Source: JBFFSQ01 sp041572275 | GTDB taxonomy: Bacteria > Pseudomonadota > Gammaproteobacteria > SZUA-229 | Length of the DNA: 29,560 bases | NCBI GenBank assembly: GCA_041572275.1 | Contig: JBFFSQ010000013.1 | Coordinates: 1-29,560, forward strand | Reading direction: 5' to 3' | Part shown: positions 8,814 to 16,874 of the stretch, in pieces | Position numbering within the stretch: position 1 is the stretch's first letter | How the letters are laid out: each line of letters opens with the position of its first letter | Notes under the pieces: generated by a model | Told to the model about the DNA's origin: nothing | The model's input: only the letters and a program-made list of their open reading frames with translations | The model's database searches: none | Translations under genes and position numbers: made by a program

Positions 8814-9794
8814 ATGTTAGAGTTCAACAGGACAATTAGCGTACAACAAAAACACAGTGTCAATCTGCGCTACTGGCTGATGCGTCTTTTTACAATTACG
8901 CTCATAAGTGTCCTGTTATTTGGTAGAACAGTAAGCGCTCAAGAACACTCGTTATTGATCGTTACCCAGGCAAACAAGTCTTTCTCTACCAGCATAAGCC
9001 AACATCTAGAAAGTAGCCTGGCTGACCTTAACATCAGCACGTATAATATTGATAACCGTACCACACTCAATAAAAATCTCGTCAATCAGTACGATATGAT
9101 TATCACTCTGGGCAGTCTTGCTGCCAAACTGATACACGATACAGACATTCAACCGCCCGTCCTTAACCTGCTTATTACTGAAGGCACTTTGAAGGCGTTA
9201 AAGCTCTCACACAACAACAAAAACAAACAAACTGCCCTGATACTTAACCAGCCATTAAAGCGACAATTCAGTTTTATCAAACATCTACTCGGAACCAATA
9301 TCAGTATTGGATCTCTGCTTGGACCTTACTCTTCGACTTTCAAAAACGAGATTTTACAATCAGCTAAACAATCCGGTTTTAAAATAAACGTTGTAACCAC
9401 GATGCACGAAGATCAGTTAATTTCTTCATTGAGTAAGTTAATTGAAAACAACGACATGATACTCGCCATACCAGATCCTGTTATTTTCAATCGCAAGAGT
9501 ATCCGTGGCATTTTGTTGCTAACATACCGCAACAACACACCAATTATCGGTTTCTCAAAATCTTATGTTAATGCCGGGGCCCTGGCAGCTATATACTCAG
9601 AACCAGAGCAAATTAGCCGCCAGGCCAGTGAAATCATCGATTACTATTTTAAACATAATCGCTATGAAAAATCTTTTTTTCAACCCAAGTACTTTTCTGT
9701 CATTACAAATAACAAAGTGGCTAAGGCGCTAGACATAACACTAAAAAGCGAGCGCGACCTCATCGAAGCCATTAATAAAGATGAGTCGAAATAA
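8814..9794 (+). CDS. Periplasmic ABC-type substrate-binding-like protein
   Basis: About 326 residues. The N-terminal hydrophobic stretch (LFTITLISVLLFG, ending near TVSAQE) is a signal peptide or anchor after a 22-residue hydrophilic lead. The body resembles the uncharacterised ABC substrate-binding family PF04392 (two alternating alpha/beta lobes): LLIVTQANKSF, MIITLGSLAAKLI, GSLLGPYSSTFK, ILAIPDPVIFNRKSIRGILL, PIIGFSKSYVNAGALAAIYS. I chose ATG 8814, with AAGGA at 8796-8800 upstream; an in-frame TTG at 8775 and ATG 8880 are alternatives. No ABC permease or ATPase gene is nearby, so it probably acts as a sensor subunit rather than a transporter part. Its stop overlaps the next start by 1 nt. 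The base composition looks more AT-rich than the receptor's. Family call moderate, ligand unknown. Confidence 0.82.
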   Translation: MLEFNRTISVQQKHSVNLRYWLMRLFTITLISVLLFGRTVSAQEHSLLIVTQANKSFSTSISQHLESSLADLNISTYNIDNRTTLNKNLVNQYDMIITLGSLAAKLIHDTDIQPPVLNLLITEGTLKALKLSHNNKNKQTALILNQPLKRQFSFIKHLLGTNISIGSLLGPYSSTFKNEILQSAKQSGFKINVVTTMHEDQLISSLSKLIENNDMILAIPDPVIFNRKSIRGILLLTYRNNTPIIGFSKSYVNAGALAAIYSEPEQISRQASEIIDYYFKHNRYEKSFFQPKYFSVITNNKVAKALDITLKSERDLIEAINKDESK

Positions 9795-12577
9795 TGAATA
9801 ACTGGAGCATTAAAAAGCGCGTCCTTGTCCTCGCATTGTTCCCAGCACTTATCATCGCTATTTCTTTGGCCTTGTATTTTAATTACAACCGCCTGAATTA
9901 TATTGAGGACGCCTTAATTAACAAAGGTGAATCATTAGCTAAGCTACTTGCACCTGCCTGTGAATATGGTGTTTTTTCTGGCAACCTGGACATCCTTGAA
10001 AATCTGATTTCACGGACTCTATCAGAAGCTGATGTCACCAACATAACCATCACAAATACATACAATGAAATATTAATCAGTCGTTCAAAACAGGAAAAGC
10101 CAACAACTCGATCTGTATTTGCATTACTCATGGAAGATGAGCAGTTAAAATTTGAATCCGCAATCACCACAAGCGATATTCCTATTGATGACTATGATGA
10201 CCTGTTTGATGGCAGCATTACCACACATGTTAATATTGATACAAAAGTAATTGGCTATATCCACGTTACACTATCCACACTATCGACTCGTGCTGAACAG
10301 CTCGACAGCATGTTAAAAGGCCTCATGATTACTTTTGCGGGTCTAATACTAACCGCATATTTAGCCATTAGAATCAGCCATAGTGTTGTCGACCCAATTC
10401 AAGAATTAACGAAAGCAGTCAAGCAAATTGCTCATGGCAAACTTAACACGCGCATCAATATCAATACTGGAGGAGAAATAGGCTCATTAGAACGTGGCGT
10501 TAATACTATGGCTGAAGAAATACAACAGGTCCGCCAGGATTTACAGACTCAGGTAAATAAATCCACATCAAAGCTTACAAAAACACTAGATGAACTTGAA
10601 ATCCAGAATATTGAACTTGATCTGGCCAGGAACCAGGCCCTGTCAGCCAGCCGTATTAAATCAGAATTCCTGGCCAATATGAGCCATGAGATACGTACAC
10701 CTATGAATGGTGTTCTAGGTTTCACTGAATTATTAGCAAAGACCGAGCTTACCGAACAACAAAAAGATTTTGTTAATACCATCAACAGCTCGGCCAGCAA
10801 TTTATTAACCATTATTAATGATATTCTTGATTTTTCAAAAATCGAGTCGGGCAAGCTGAACATAGAGCAGGTCACATTCAGCCTGTCAGACATCATGGAT
10901 GAAATCATCTCAATGTTTGCTCCAATGGCATACAAAAAAAATATTGAGCTAATTTACCTTCCCTACCCTCATACGCCCGAAACACTAATTGGTGACCCCA
11001 CTCGTATCCGTCAGGTATTGGTAAATCTGATTAGTAATGCTATTAAATTCACTCATCGAGGCCATGTAATCATACGAATACTGGTCATCTCACAGGAAGA
11101 GAACAATATAGAATTAAAATTCACCGTAACCGATACCGGTATCGGCATGGACGATATAAACAAGCAACGACTATTCACAGCCTTTACTCAAGCAGATACA
11201 TCAATCAGTCGCCAGTTTGGTGGCACAGGCCTCGGTCTGGTAATTTCCAAAAAACTCGCTCAACTTATGCATGGCAATATCGGCTTTGACAGTGCACTCA
11301 ATAAAGGCTCAACATTCTGGTTTTCACTGCCCCTCACAACCAATACTCCAGCAGCTGAGCCAAAAGAAGATTGTGATCATAGCGATGTCACTGTCATCCT
11401 TTTCGAAACCTCTGCACAAAATCGAATTGCCCTGAGAACTATACTTGATCGCCTGGGTGTCAACACCATTGAAACTGGCCGTATTGATAAATTTCCTGAA
11501 TTACTTGAGCAGAACACTGTCACAGCGATTGTTGCGGGAATCAATCGGACTAACATCAGGAACACGCAATTTATCGAAAAACTTGCCAGCACTCTCAATA
11601 ATACGGATCTTCCATATATCACACTTGCCAGCGCTTATGACAGTCAGGAAATCTTCAATATCTCAGAAACAGGTTTACAAAATATTTTTTACCGCTGTTC
11701 TCATCAAAAACTTTTATTCGATAATTTGTCACGCTTGCTGCTTACCGATAACTATATGCAAAAGAACAAGTTGCCAAGTATCCAGAATGAAAAACCTCAG
11801 CATGACAGCTGGGATGAAATCCAGCTATTAATTGTCGATGACAACATCATCAACCTGAAACTTGCCTGTTCTCTTCTACAATCACGCAACATACAGGTCA
11901 CCACTGCTGAGGATGGTGAACAGGCATTAAAGCTAGCCCAGGAAAATTTCTATGATCTAATCCTGATGGATTTGCATATGCCAAAAATCGACGGATTCCA
12001 GGCCACAGAAACCATCCGAAAATCAAACGCCCCATGCAAGGACACCGTCATCATTGCATTAACGGCAAATGCTATGCCAGAAGAAAAGATCCACGCCTAT
12101 AATACTGGCATGAATGACATCCTCATCAAACCCATCACAGAACTGCAATTATTTGATATGATCGAACGCTGGTTAAACATATCTGAAAAATCTGTTTCCA
12201 GTAAAAACCAAGCAACCAAGGATGTTAATAATAGAACAACAGATAACGAATTCAGTGCCTATGACAAAACTGAAGGCATACAACTGGCTGGAGGCAATGA
12301 ACAACTGGCCAATGAACTACTGACAATGCTAATTAAAGAACTACCTGATCATAAGCAGAAATTAAAAACCGCAAAAACAAATAACGACCTGGAACAACTC
12401 AAAAAACACATTCATAAACTACACGGAGCAACCAGTTACTGTGGCGTCCCTCTATTAAGAACAGCGGCAAGAGACCTGGAAGAGGCAATCGACAAAAAGA
12501 ATTTTCAGAACCTGGATGCATGCTATGAACAGGTCATTGATCGCCTTGACGAGTTACTCGCTTTAGAGATTGCCTGA
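9794..12577 (+). CDS. BarA/GacS-like hybrid sensor histidine kinase (HAMP-HisKA-HATPase-REC-Hpt)
   Basis: Tripartite phosphorelay kinase of 927 residues (E. coli BarA has 918). In order: TM1 about 9-28; periplasmic sensor about 29-172 resembling the BarA N-terminal domain (LAPACEYGVFSGN); TM2 about 176-194; HAMP about 195-247; HisKA with phospho-acceptor His298 (NMSHEIRTPMNG); HATPase with NLISNAIKF, DTGIGM and GGTGLGL; a degenerate receiver-like stretch about 527-640; receiver about 677-795 with Asp682, Asp683 and phospho-acceptor Asp726 (LMDLHMP); and Hpt with His877 (HKLHGATSYCG). Its position between cysM-rlmD and pdxJ is where barA/gacS sits in several gammaproteobacteria, so it may be the BarA ortholog feeding UvrY/GacA and Csr RNAs. 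No response-regulator gene is in the window. Its ATG overlaps the binding-protein stop, so the two are coupled. Confidence 0.93.
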   Translation: MNNWSIKKRVLVLALFPALIIAISLALYFNYNRLNYIEDALINKGESLAKLLAPACEYGVFSGNLDILENLISRTLSEADVTNITITNTYNEILISRSKQEKPTTRSVFALLMEDEQLKFESAITTSDIPIDDYDDLFDGSITTHVNIDTKVIGYIHVTLSTLSTRAEQLDSMLKGLMITFAGLILTAYLAIRISHSVVDPIQELTKAVKQIAHGKLNTRININTGGEIGSLERGVNTMAEEIQQVRQDLQTQVNKSTSKLTKTLDELEIQNIELDLARNQALSASRIKSEFLANMSHEIRTPMNGVLGFTELLAKTELTEQQKDFVNTINSSASNLLTIINDILDFSKIESGKLNIEQVTFSLSDIMDEIISMFAPMAYKKNIELIYLPYPHTPETLIGDPTRIRQVLVNLISNAIKFTHRGHVIIRILVISQEENNIELKFTVTDTGIGMDDINKQRLFTAFTQADTSISRQFGGTGLGLVISKKLAQLMHGNIGFDSALNKGSTFWFSLPLTTNTPAAEPKEDCDHSDVTVILFETSAQNRIALRTILDRLGVNTIETGRIDKFPELLEQNTVTAIVAGINRTNIRNTQFIEKLASTLNNTDLPYITLASAYDSQEIFNISETGLQNIFYRCSHQKLLFDNLSRLLLTDNYMQKNKLPSIQNEKPQHDSWDEIQLLIVDDNIINLKLACSLLQSRNIQVTTAEDGEQALKLAQENFYDLILMDLHMPKIDGFQATETIRKSNAPCKDTVIIALTANAMPEEKIHAYNTGMNDILIKPITELQLFDMIERWLNISEKSVSSKNQATKDVNNRTTDNEFSAYDKTEGIQLAGGNEQLANELLTMLIKELPDHKQKLKTAKTNNDLEQLKKHIHKLHGATSYCGVPLLRTAARDLEEAIDKKNFQNLDACYEQVIDRLDELLALEIA

Positions 12578-12615
12578 GCACAGCTACCCTCTCTGTATAG
12601 CATATCACTAATAAA

Positions 12616-13356
12616 TTATTGCCTTGATTCCAGCATCAGTCGTTTCATCGTCTTAACTGAATCAGTCAATCCAGAAAATATAGCATCGGCGATAATCGCA
12701 TGTCCGATATTAAGCTCTATAATTTGTGGGATCTTTGCAATCGATTTTACATTTTGATAATTAAGCCCGTGTCCCGCATTAACCTGCAAACCAAGCTCAT
12801 GTCCAAGCTCAACCGCTTCAACAATCTTCTTATATTCCTGCTGTTTTTGCTGTCTGGATGTGGCATCCGCAAAATGCCCGGTGTGAATTTCAATAACCGG
12901 TGCACCACAACGCTTGGCAGCTTCAATCTGACCAATATCGGCATCGATAAACAAGGATGTTTTAACACCTGCTTCTGCCAGTCGTTTACAGGCCTCAGTG
13001 ATTCTGCTTTCCTGACCCATCACATCCAGGCCGCCTTCAGTAGTTAACTCTTCCCGTCGTTCCGGCACCAGGCAACAATCTTCAGGACGAGCCTTCTCGG
13101 CAAAAGCCAGCATATCCTCAGTTACTGCCATTTCCAGATTCATACGAGTCAGCAGCATATCTTTTAGCATTAAAACATCACGTTCCTGAATATGACGTCG
13201 ATCTTCACGTAAGTGCAAGGTAATGCTATCGGCCCCTGCCTGTTCTGCCTGTAAAGCAGCGAAAACGGGATCAGGGTAGCGAGTACCTCTCGCCTGCCTC
13301 AAGGTAGCCACATGATCGATATTTACACCTAATAAAATATCTTTTCGATCAGACAT
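12616..13356 (-). CDS. pdxJ: Pyridoxine 5'-phosphate synthase
   Basis: Last step of DXP-dependent vitamin B6 synthesis: condenses 1-deoxyxylulose 5-phosphate with 3-amino-2-oxopropyl phosphate. A 246-residue TIM barrel (E. coli 243). Diagnostic blocks: GVNIDHVATLRQARGTRYPD at the N-terminus, SITLHLREDRRHIQERD, CLVPERREELTTEGGLD, SLFIDAD, EIHTGHFAD, VNAGHGLNYQNV and ELNIGHAIIADAIF. A GGAG Shine-Dalgarno lies just before the ATG. It stands alone here: the common partners recO and acpS are not adjacent. Its 3' end converges with the BarA-like gene, 38 bp apart, and its 5' end is divergent from the cyclase gene. Confidence 0.97.
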   Translation of the reverse strand: MSDRKDILLGVNIDHVATLRQARGTRYPDPVFAALQAEQAGADSITLHLREDRRHIQERDVLMLKDMLLTRMNLEMAVTEDMLAFAEKARPEDCCLVPERREELTTEGGLDVMGQESRITEACKRLAEAGVKTSLFIDADIGQIEAAKRCGAPVIEIHTGHFADATSRQQKQQEYKKIVEAVELGHELGLQVNAGHGLNYQNVKSIAKIPQIIELNIGHAIIADAIFSGLTDSVKTMKRLMLESRQ

Positions 13357-13453
13357 CTATTACTCCAACAAAAATCTGGATATGAAAAATGCATAGTTTA
13401 TAGAAAAATCGCCGCTACGGATATTAAAAATATGCTTTCTGAGATGCCCAGCA

Positions 13454-13483
13454 TTGGCACTTCCCAGGCTTCTCTGCTATTGT
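13454..13483 (+). promoter_or_regulatory. Candidate sigma-70 promoter for the CHASE2-cyclase gene
   Basis: TTGGCA (13454-13459) and TATTGT (13478-13483) are separated by 18 bp in the 169-bp divergent pdxJ/cyclase spacer. Transcription would start near 13490, giving a leader of about 36 nt with AGGGG (13513-13517) ahead of the GTG. The match to consensus is fair at -35 and poorer at -10. No CRP-like palindrome was seen in this spacer. Confidence 0.35.
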
Positions 13484-13525
13484 TTTATCGATTACTTTCC
13501 AATTAAAAACAACAGGGGTAGATAA

Positions 13526-15745
13526 GTGCTTAAACAACGTTTTCTACGTTACGGTCTAGGGCTTGCGCTTACTTTCCTGTTTATTCTCCATGCCAGTCAA
13601 CACTTGCGTATACCGGTAATCAACTCACTGGAAAACCTGGCTTATGACTTCCATGTGCAAATTTCCTTACCAGAAAATGTCGATAAACATGTTCTCATAA
13701 TCGATATCGATGAAAAAAGCATGAGTGCAATTGGACAATGGCCATGGAGCCGTGATGTACTGGCCAACCTGGTTGATACCCTGTTTGACTATTACAAGAT
13801 CAATGTCATTGGCTTTGATATTTTATTTGCAGAACAAGATGAAGATGCGAGGGATAGAATCCTGTCATCTATGGCCAATAGTCCTTTAGCCGATAACTCA
13901 GATTTCCAGCAGCTATATAATCAAATAGCACCCTCTCTGTTTCGTGACCAGAAATTTGCCAATGCCCTGGTCAATCGTAAAACTGTACTGGGTATTGTAT
14001 TCGACCAGGATGACAGCTCATTAAGAAAAGGCACCTTGCCCGAACCTGTTCCCGATTTTGATCAATCTATCATCAATAGTTTTTCATTTATACGCGCTGC
14101 CGGTTATTCAGCCAATTTACAACTATTACAGTCTCAAGCACTGACGGCAGGCTACTTTGACAATCCACTACTGGATGAAGATGGTATCTTTCGTCGTGTC
14201 CCCCTGTTACAGGAATATGATGGAAAACTTTATGAATCACTGGCTCTGGCCGTTACCCGCGCGGCACTAAAAGACAATGCACTTAAACTAGGTTTTAGTA
14301 CATTCGATGAAGCTAGCGGTGAAAAGTCACTTGAATGGATCTACATAGGCCCAATCGCAATTCCCGTTGATGAACATGCTGGAGTACTCATTCCCTACAT
14401 AGGCAAACACCATAGTTTTCAATATATTTCGGCCATCGATATCATCGAAAAAAATATTCCCGTCGATATATTACAGAATAAAATCGGACTATTTGGCACC
14501 AGCGCTGCTGGCCTACTTGACCTCAGAACAACCCCCCTACAGGCAGCCTTTCCAGGTGTTGAGGTGCATGCCAATATAATCCAGGGTATTCTGGATCAAA
14601 CCATCAAACATCAACCAGAATACATTCTTGGCTTTGAGATTCTACTGTTGTTGATTTTAGGTCTGGCACTGACATTCATATTGCCCGTGCTGAGTCCTGT
14701 ATGGGGAAGTCTGTGCATGGCTCTGGCATTCGCTATCGTAGTAACAATTAATGCTACCGCCTGGAACAACTGGCAAATGGTATTGCCCATAGCATCTCCC
14801 CTGCTGCTGATCTTACTACTCTACATGCTGAATATGACCTATGGTTTCTTCGTGGAATCCCGAGGCAAACGTCAGTTAACACATTTGTTCGGTCAATATG
14901 TTCCCCCTGATCTTGTAGATGAAATGAGTCGCAACCTGGCCGAGATCAATCTAGATGGCGAAATCCGTGATATGAGTGTGCTTTTCACAGATGTTCGCAA
15001 CTTCACCAACATCTCTGAGTCGATGGAACCTAAAGAACTGACCGAGTTCATCAATGCATTTTTAACGCCTCTGACCCGTGTTATTCATCATAACCGGGGT
15101 ACGATCGATAAATATATGGGTGATGCCATCATGGCTTTCTGGGGTGCACCTCTGGAAGACCGCCAACATGCACGTAATGCACTTATCTCGGGAATGGAAA
15201 TGTTACAGGCCACCCAGCAGATGCGCAGGGAATTCCGCCAGCGTGGCTGGCCCGAAATTCATATTGGTGTAGGAATTAATTCTGGGCCCATGAATGTGGG
15301 TAACAAAGGCTCTGAATTCCGCGTAGATTACACGGTACTGGGAGACGCTGTTAACCTGGGCTCACGCCTGGAAGGACTCACTAAAACCTATGGTGTAGAA
15401 ATCATTACCAGTGAATATACCCGACATGCCGTACCTGAATTTGAATACCGGGAGCTCGACCTCGTCAGGGTTAAGGGTAAAGATAAACCGGTACGAATTT
15501 ATGAACCGATAGGCTTAATTGAGCATATTGATATTAGTACACGTAATAGCATTAAGAAATTCCACCATGCAATCAAGCTATATCGAGCCCAAAAGTGGGA
15601 TGATGCTGAACAAGAAATTTTTGCCCTTAGCCAATCTGAACCAAAACGCTCGATTTACATGATCTATCTCGACCGCATTGCTTATTATCGTAACCATCCA
15701 CCGGGTAATAACTGGGATGGTGTCTTCACACATACCCAAAAATAA
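13526..15745 (+). CDS. CHASE2-domain class III adenylate cyclase
   Basis: Membrane receptor cyclase making cAMP from ATP. The 739 residues comprise: TM about 9-24; extracytoplasmic CHASE2 about 28-345 (IDIDEKSMSAIGQWPWSRD); three membrane segments about 366-440; class III cyclase about 475-630; and a short C-terminal helical tail. Catalytic residues are all present: metal Asp489 (FTDVRNF) and Asp533 (KYMGDAIMAFWG), adenine-selecting Lys529 and Thr603 (DYTVLGDAVN), transition-state Asn610 and Arg614. The Lys/Thr pair marks the IIIb subclass and predicts adenylate, not guanylate, cyclase. The start is GTG with a good AGGGG Shine-Dalgarno 8 nt upstream. It is a sensor paralogue of the CHASE2 kinase at the left edge. 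An HD/PDEase-like gene follows 157 bp downstream. Confidence 0.95.
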   Translation: MLKQRFLRYGLGLALTFLFILHASQHLRIPVINSLENLAYDFHVQISLPENVDKHVLIIDIDEKSMSAIGQWPWSRDVLANLVDTLFDYYKINVIGFDILFAEQDEDARDRILSSMANSPLADNSDFQQLYNQIAPSLFRDQKFANALVNRKTVLGIVFDQDDSSLRKGTLPEPVPDFDQSIINSFSFIRAAGYSANLQLLQSQALTAGYFDNPLLDEDGIFRRVPLLQEYDGKLYESLALAVTRAALKDNALKLGFSTFDEASGEKSLEWIYIGPIAIPVDEHAGVLIPYIGKHHSFQYISAIDIIEKNIPVDILQNKIGLFGTSAAGLLDLRTTPLQAAFPGVEVHANIIQGILDQTIKHQPEYILGFEILLLLILGLALTFILPVLSPVWGSLCMALAFAIVVTINATAWNNWQMVLPIASPLLLILLLYMLNMTYGFFVESRGKRQLTHLFGQYVPPDLVDEMSRNLAEINLDGEIRDMSVLFTDVRNFTNISESMEPKELTEFINAFLTPLTRVIHHNRGTIDKYMGDAIMAFWGAPLEDRQHARNALISGMEMLQATQQMRREFRQRGWPEIHIGVGINSGPMNVGNKGSEFRVDYTVLGDAVNLGSRLEGLTKTYGVEIITSEYTRHAVPEFEYRELDLVRVKGKDKPVRIYEPIGLIEHIDISTRNSIKKFHHAIKLYRAQKWDDAEQEIFALSQSEPKRSIYMIYLDRIAYYRNHPPGNNWDGVFTHTQK

Positions 15746-15828
15746 GTAGGGTAATAGCCATATAAAAACAGACTTGATTCACATTATCGGCAAAATCAGC
15801 CACTTTTGTCGTCTTTTAAAAACTTGAC

Positions 15829-15844
15829 TGTGAATAAACTCACA
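15829..15844. promoter_or_regulatory. CRP/Vfr-type binding site, perfect TGTGA-N6-TCACA palindrome
   Basis: TGTGA (15829-15833), ATAAAC, TCACA (15840-15844): both half-sites of the cAMP-CRP consensus are exact. The centre (15836.5) is 66 bp before the ATG of the HD phosphohydrolase gene and 91 bp after the cyclase stop. A class II (-41.5) position would put the start of transcription near 15878. A second imperfect inverted repeat, CTTGACTG (15823-15830) with CAGTTCAAG (15847-15855), surrounds it. Function is inferred from sequence alone. Confidence 0.6.
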
Positions 15845-15902
15845 AACAGTTCAAGGTCATTCTTAGTAGCATTCAGCTATTAAATGATGAAAGACCGCCG
15901 CT

Positions 15903-16871
15903 ATGAACAATCGTAATTCTCAATTTGATGTCACCAATACTGTCGACGTTTCCAATAGTCTGGCTGTGTGCAACATTGTCTGCGATATTTTTCATGGCTG
16001 CTATATCAAGGTTGACGTCTCTCTATTAAGACGAGCTTTTGAAGACTTCGACAACCTGTTTGAAGGACATTTTGATGGCTACCATGGTTGTGACACCTTT
16101 TATCATGACAAGCAGCACACCCTGGACATGACCCTGGCCCTGGCTCGCATTATTGACGGTCATGAGCGTCAGAATGTCAGTCATTACACCCTGGGATCTG
16201 AAAATGCGGTCATTGCCATCATTACTGCACTATTCCACGACTCTGGCTACATTCGTGAAAAATCGGATTCAGAACACCAGAACGGTGCTGAATATACGCG
16301 TATTCATGTTAGCCGCAGCGCCACATTCCTGCGCAAATACCTCAACATGATCGGCCAGGGCCATTATGCCGAAATCGCTGCCAATATGGTCCATTACACA
16401 GGCTATGAAGTGCTGCCTGAAAACATTAAACTACCGGACACAAAGTATCATCTACTGGGTTACATGATTGGGACGGCTGATCTCATTGCACAGATGGCTG
16501 ACCGCTGCTACCTGGAAAAATGCCGCGATCGCCTCTATCCAGAATTTGTCCTCGGTGGTCTGACACACAGCCAGACCAGTGATGGTAAAATCAAAATTTT
16601 ATTCAAATCAGCTGAAGATCTACTAAGCCAGACACCACGCTTCTATCAGAATGAAGTTCAGCACCGACTGGATCATCTGTTCAAAGGTGTCTACAAATAT
16701 GCTGGCATACATTTCAGTGGTGAAAATTTTTATCTTGAGTCAGTCAGTCAGAATGTCAGCTATATGAAATCGTTGCTGAAAACAGGCAGCATCGACCAGC
16801 TGCGACGCCTGCCTCCGGAAAATACCGGTACCCGGGAGTATCTGGAACTATATAAGATCAAGAAAAACTAG
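15903..16871 (+). CDS. HD/PDEase-like metal-dependent phosphohydrolase
   Basis: A 322-residue soluble protein with an HD-superfamily core. FYHDKQHTLDM (His68, His72) resembles the first metal motif of class I cyclic-nucleotide phosphodiesterases; ALFHDSGY gives His112-Asp113; MVHYTGYE gives His164; GTADLIAQMADR gives Asp193. About 45 residues precede the core, and a 120-residue C-terminal region has no recognised motif. Such cores cleave phosphate esters, including 3',5'-cyclic nucleotides. Its position right after a cAMP-making cyclase, with a CRP palindrome upstream, makes cAMP hydrolysis the best guess, though another nucleotide substrate is possible. The upstream ATGs at 15884 and 15887 are out of frame, so 15903 is the start. 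Its stop is 3 nt from the convergent ligA stop. Confidence 0.8.
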   Translation: MNNRNSQFDVTNTVDVSNSLAVCNIVCDIFHGCYIKVDVSLLRRAFEDFDNLFEGHFDGYHGCDTFYHDKQHTLDMTLALARIIDGHERQNVSHYTLGSENAVIAIITALFHDSGYIREKSDSEHQNGAEYTRIHVSRSATFLRKYLNMIGQGHYAEIAANMVHYTGYEVLPENIKLPDTKYHLLGYMIGTADLIAQMADRCYLEKCRDRLYPEFVLGGLTHSQTSDGKIKILFKSAEDLLSQTPRFYQNEVQHRLDHLFKGVYKYAGIHFSGENFYLESVSQNVSYMKSLLKTGSIDQLRRLPPENTGTREYLELYKIKKN

Positions 16872-16874
16872 ACC

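Noticed and set aside
13600..15745. Guanylate cyclase activity of the CHASE2 cyclase
   Set aside because: The purine-selecting residues are Lys529/Thr603, the pattern of class IIIb adenylate cyclases, not the Glu/Cys-type pair of guanylate cyclases.
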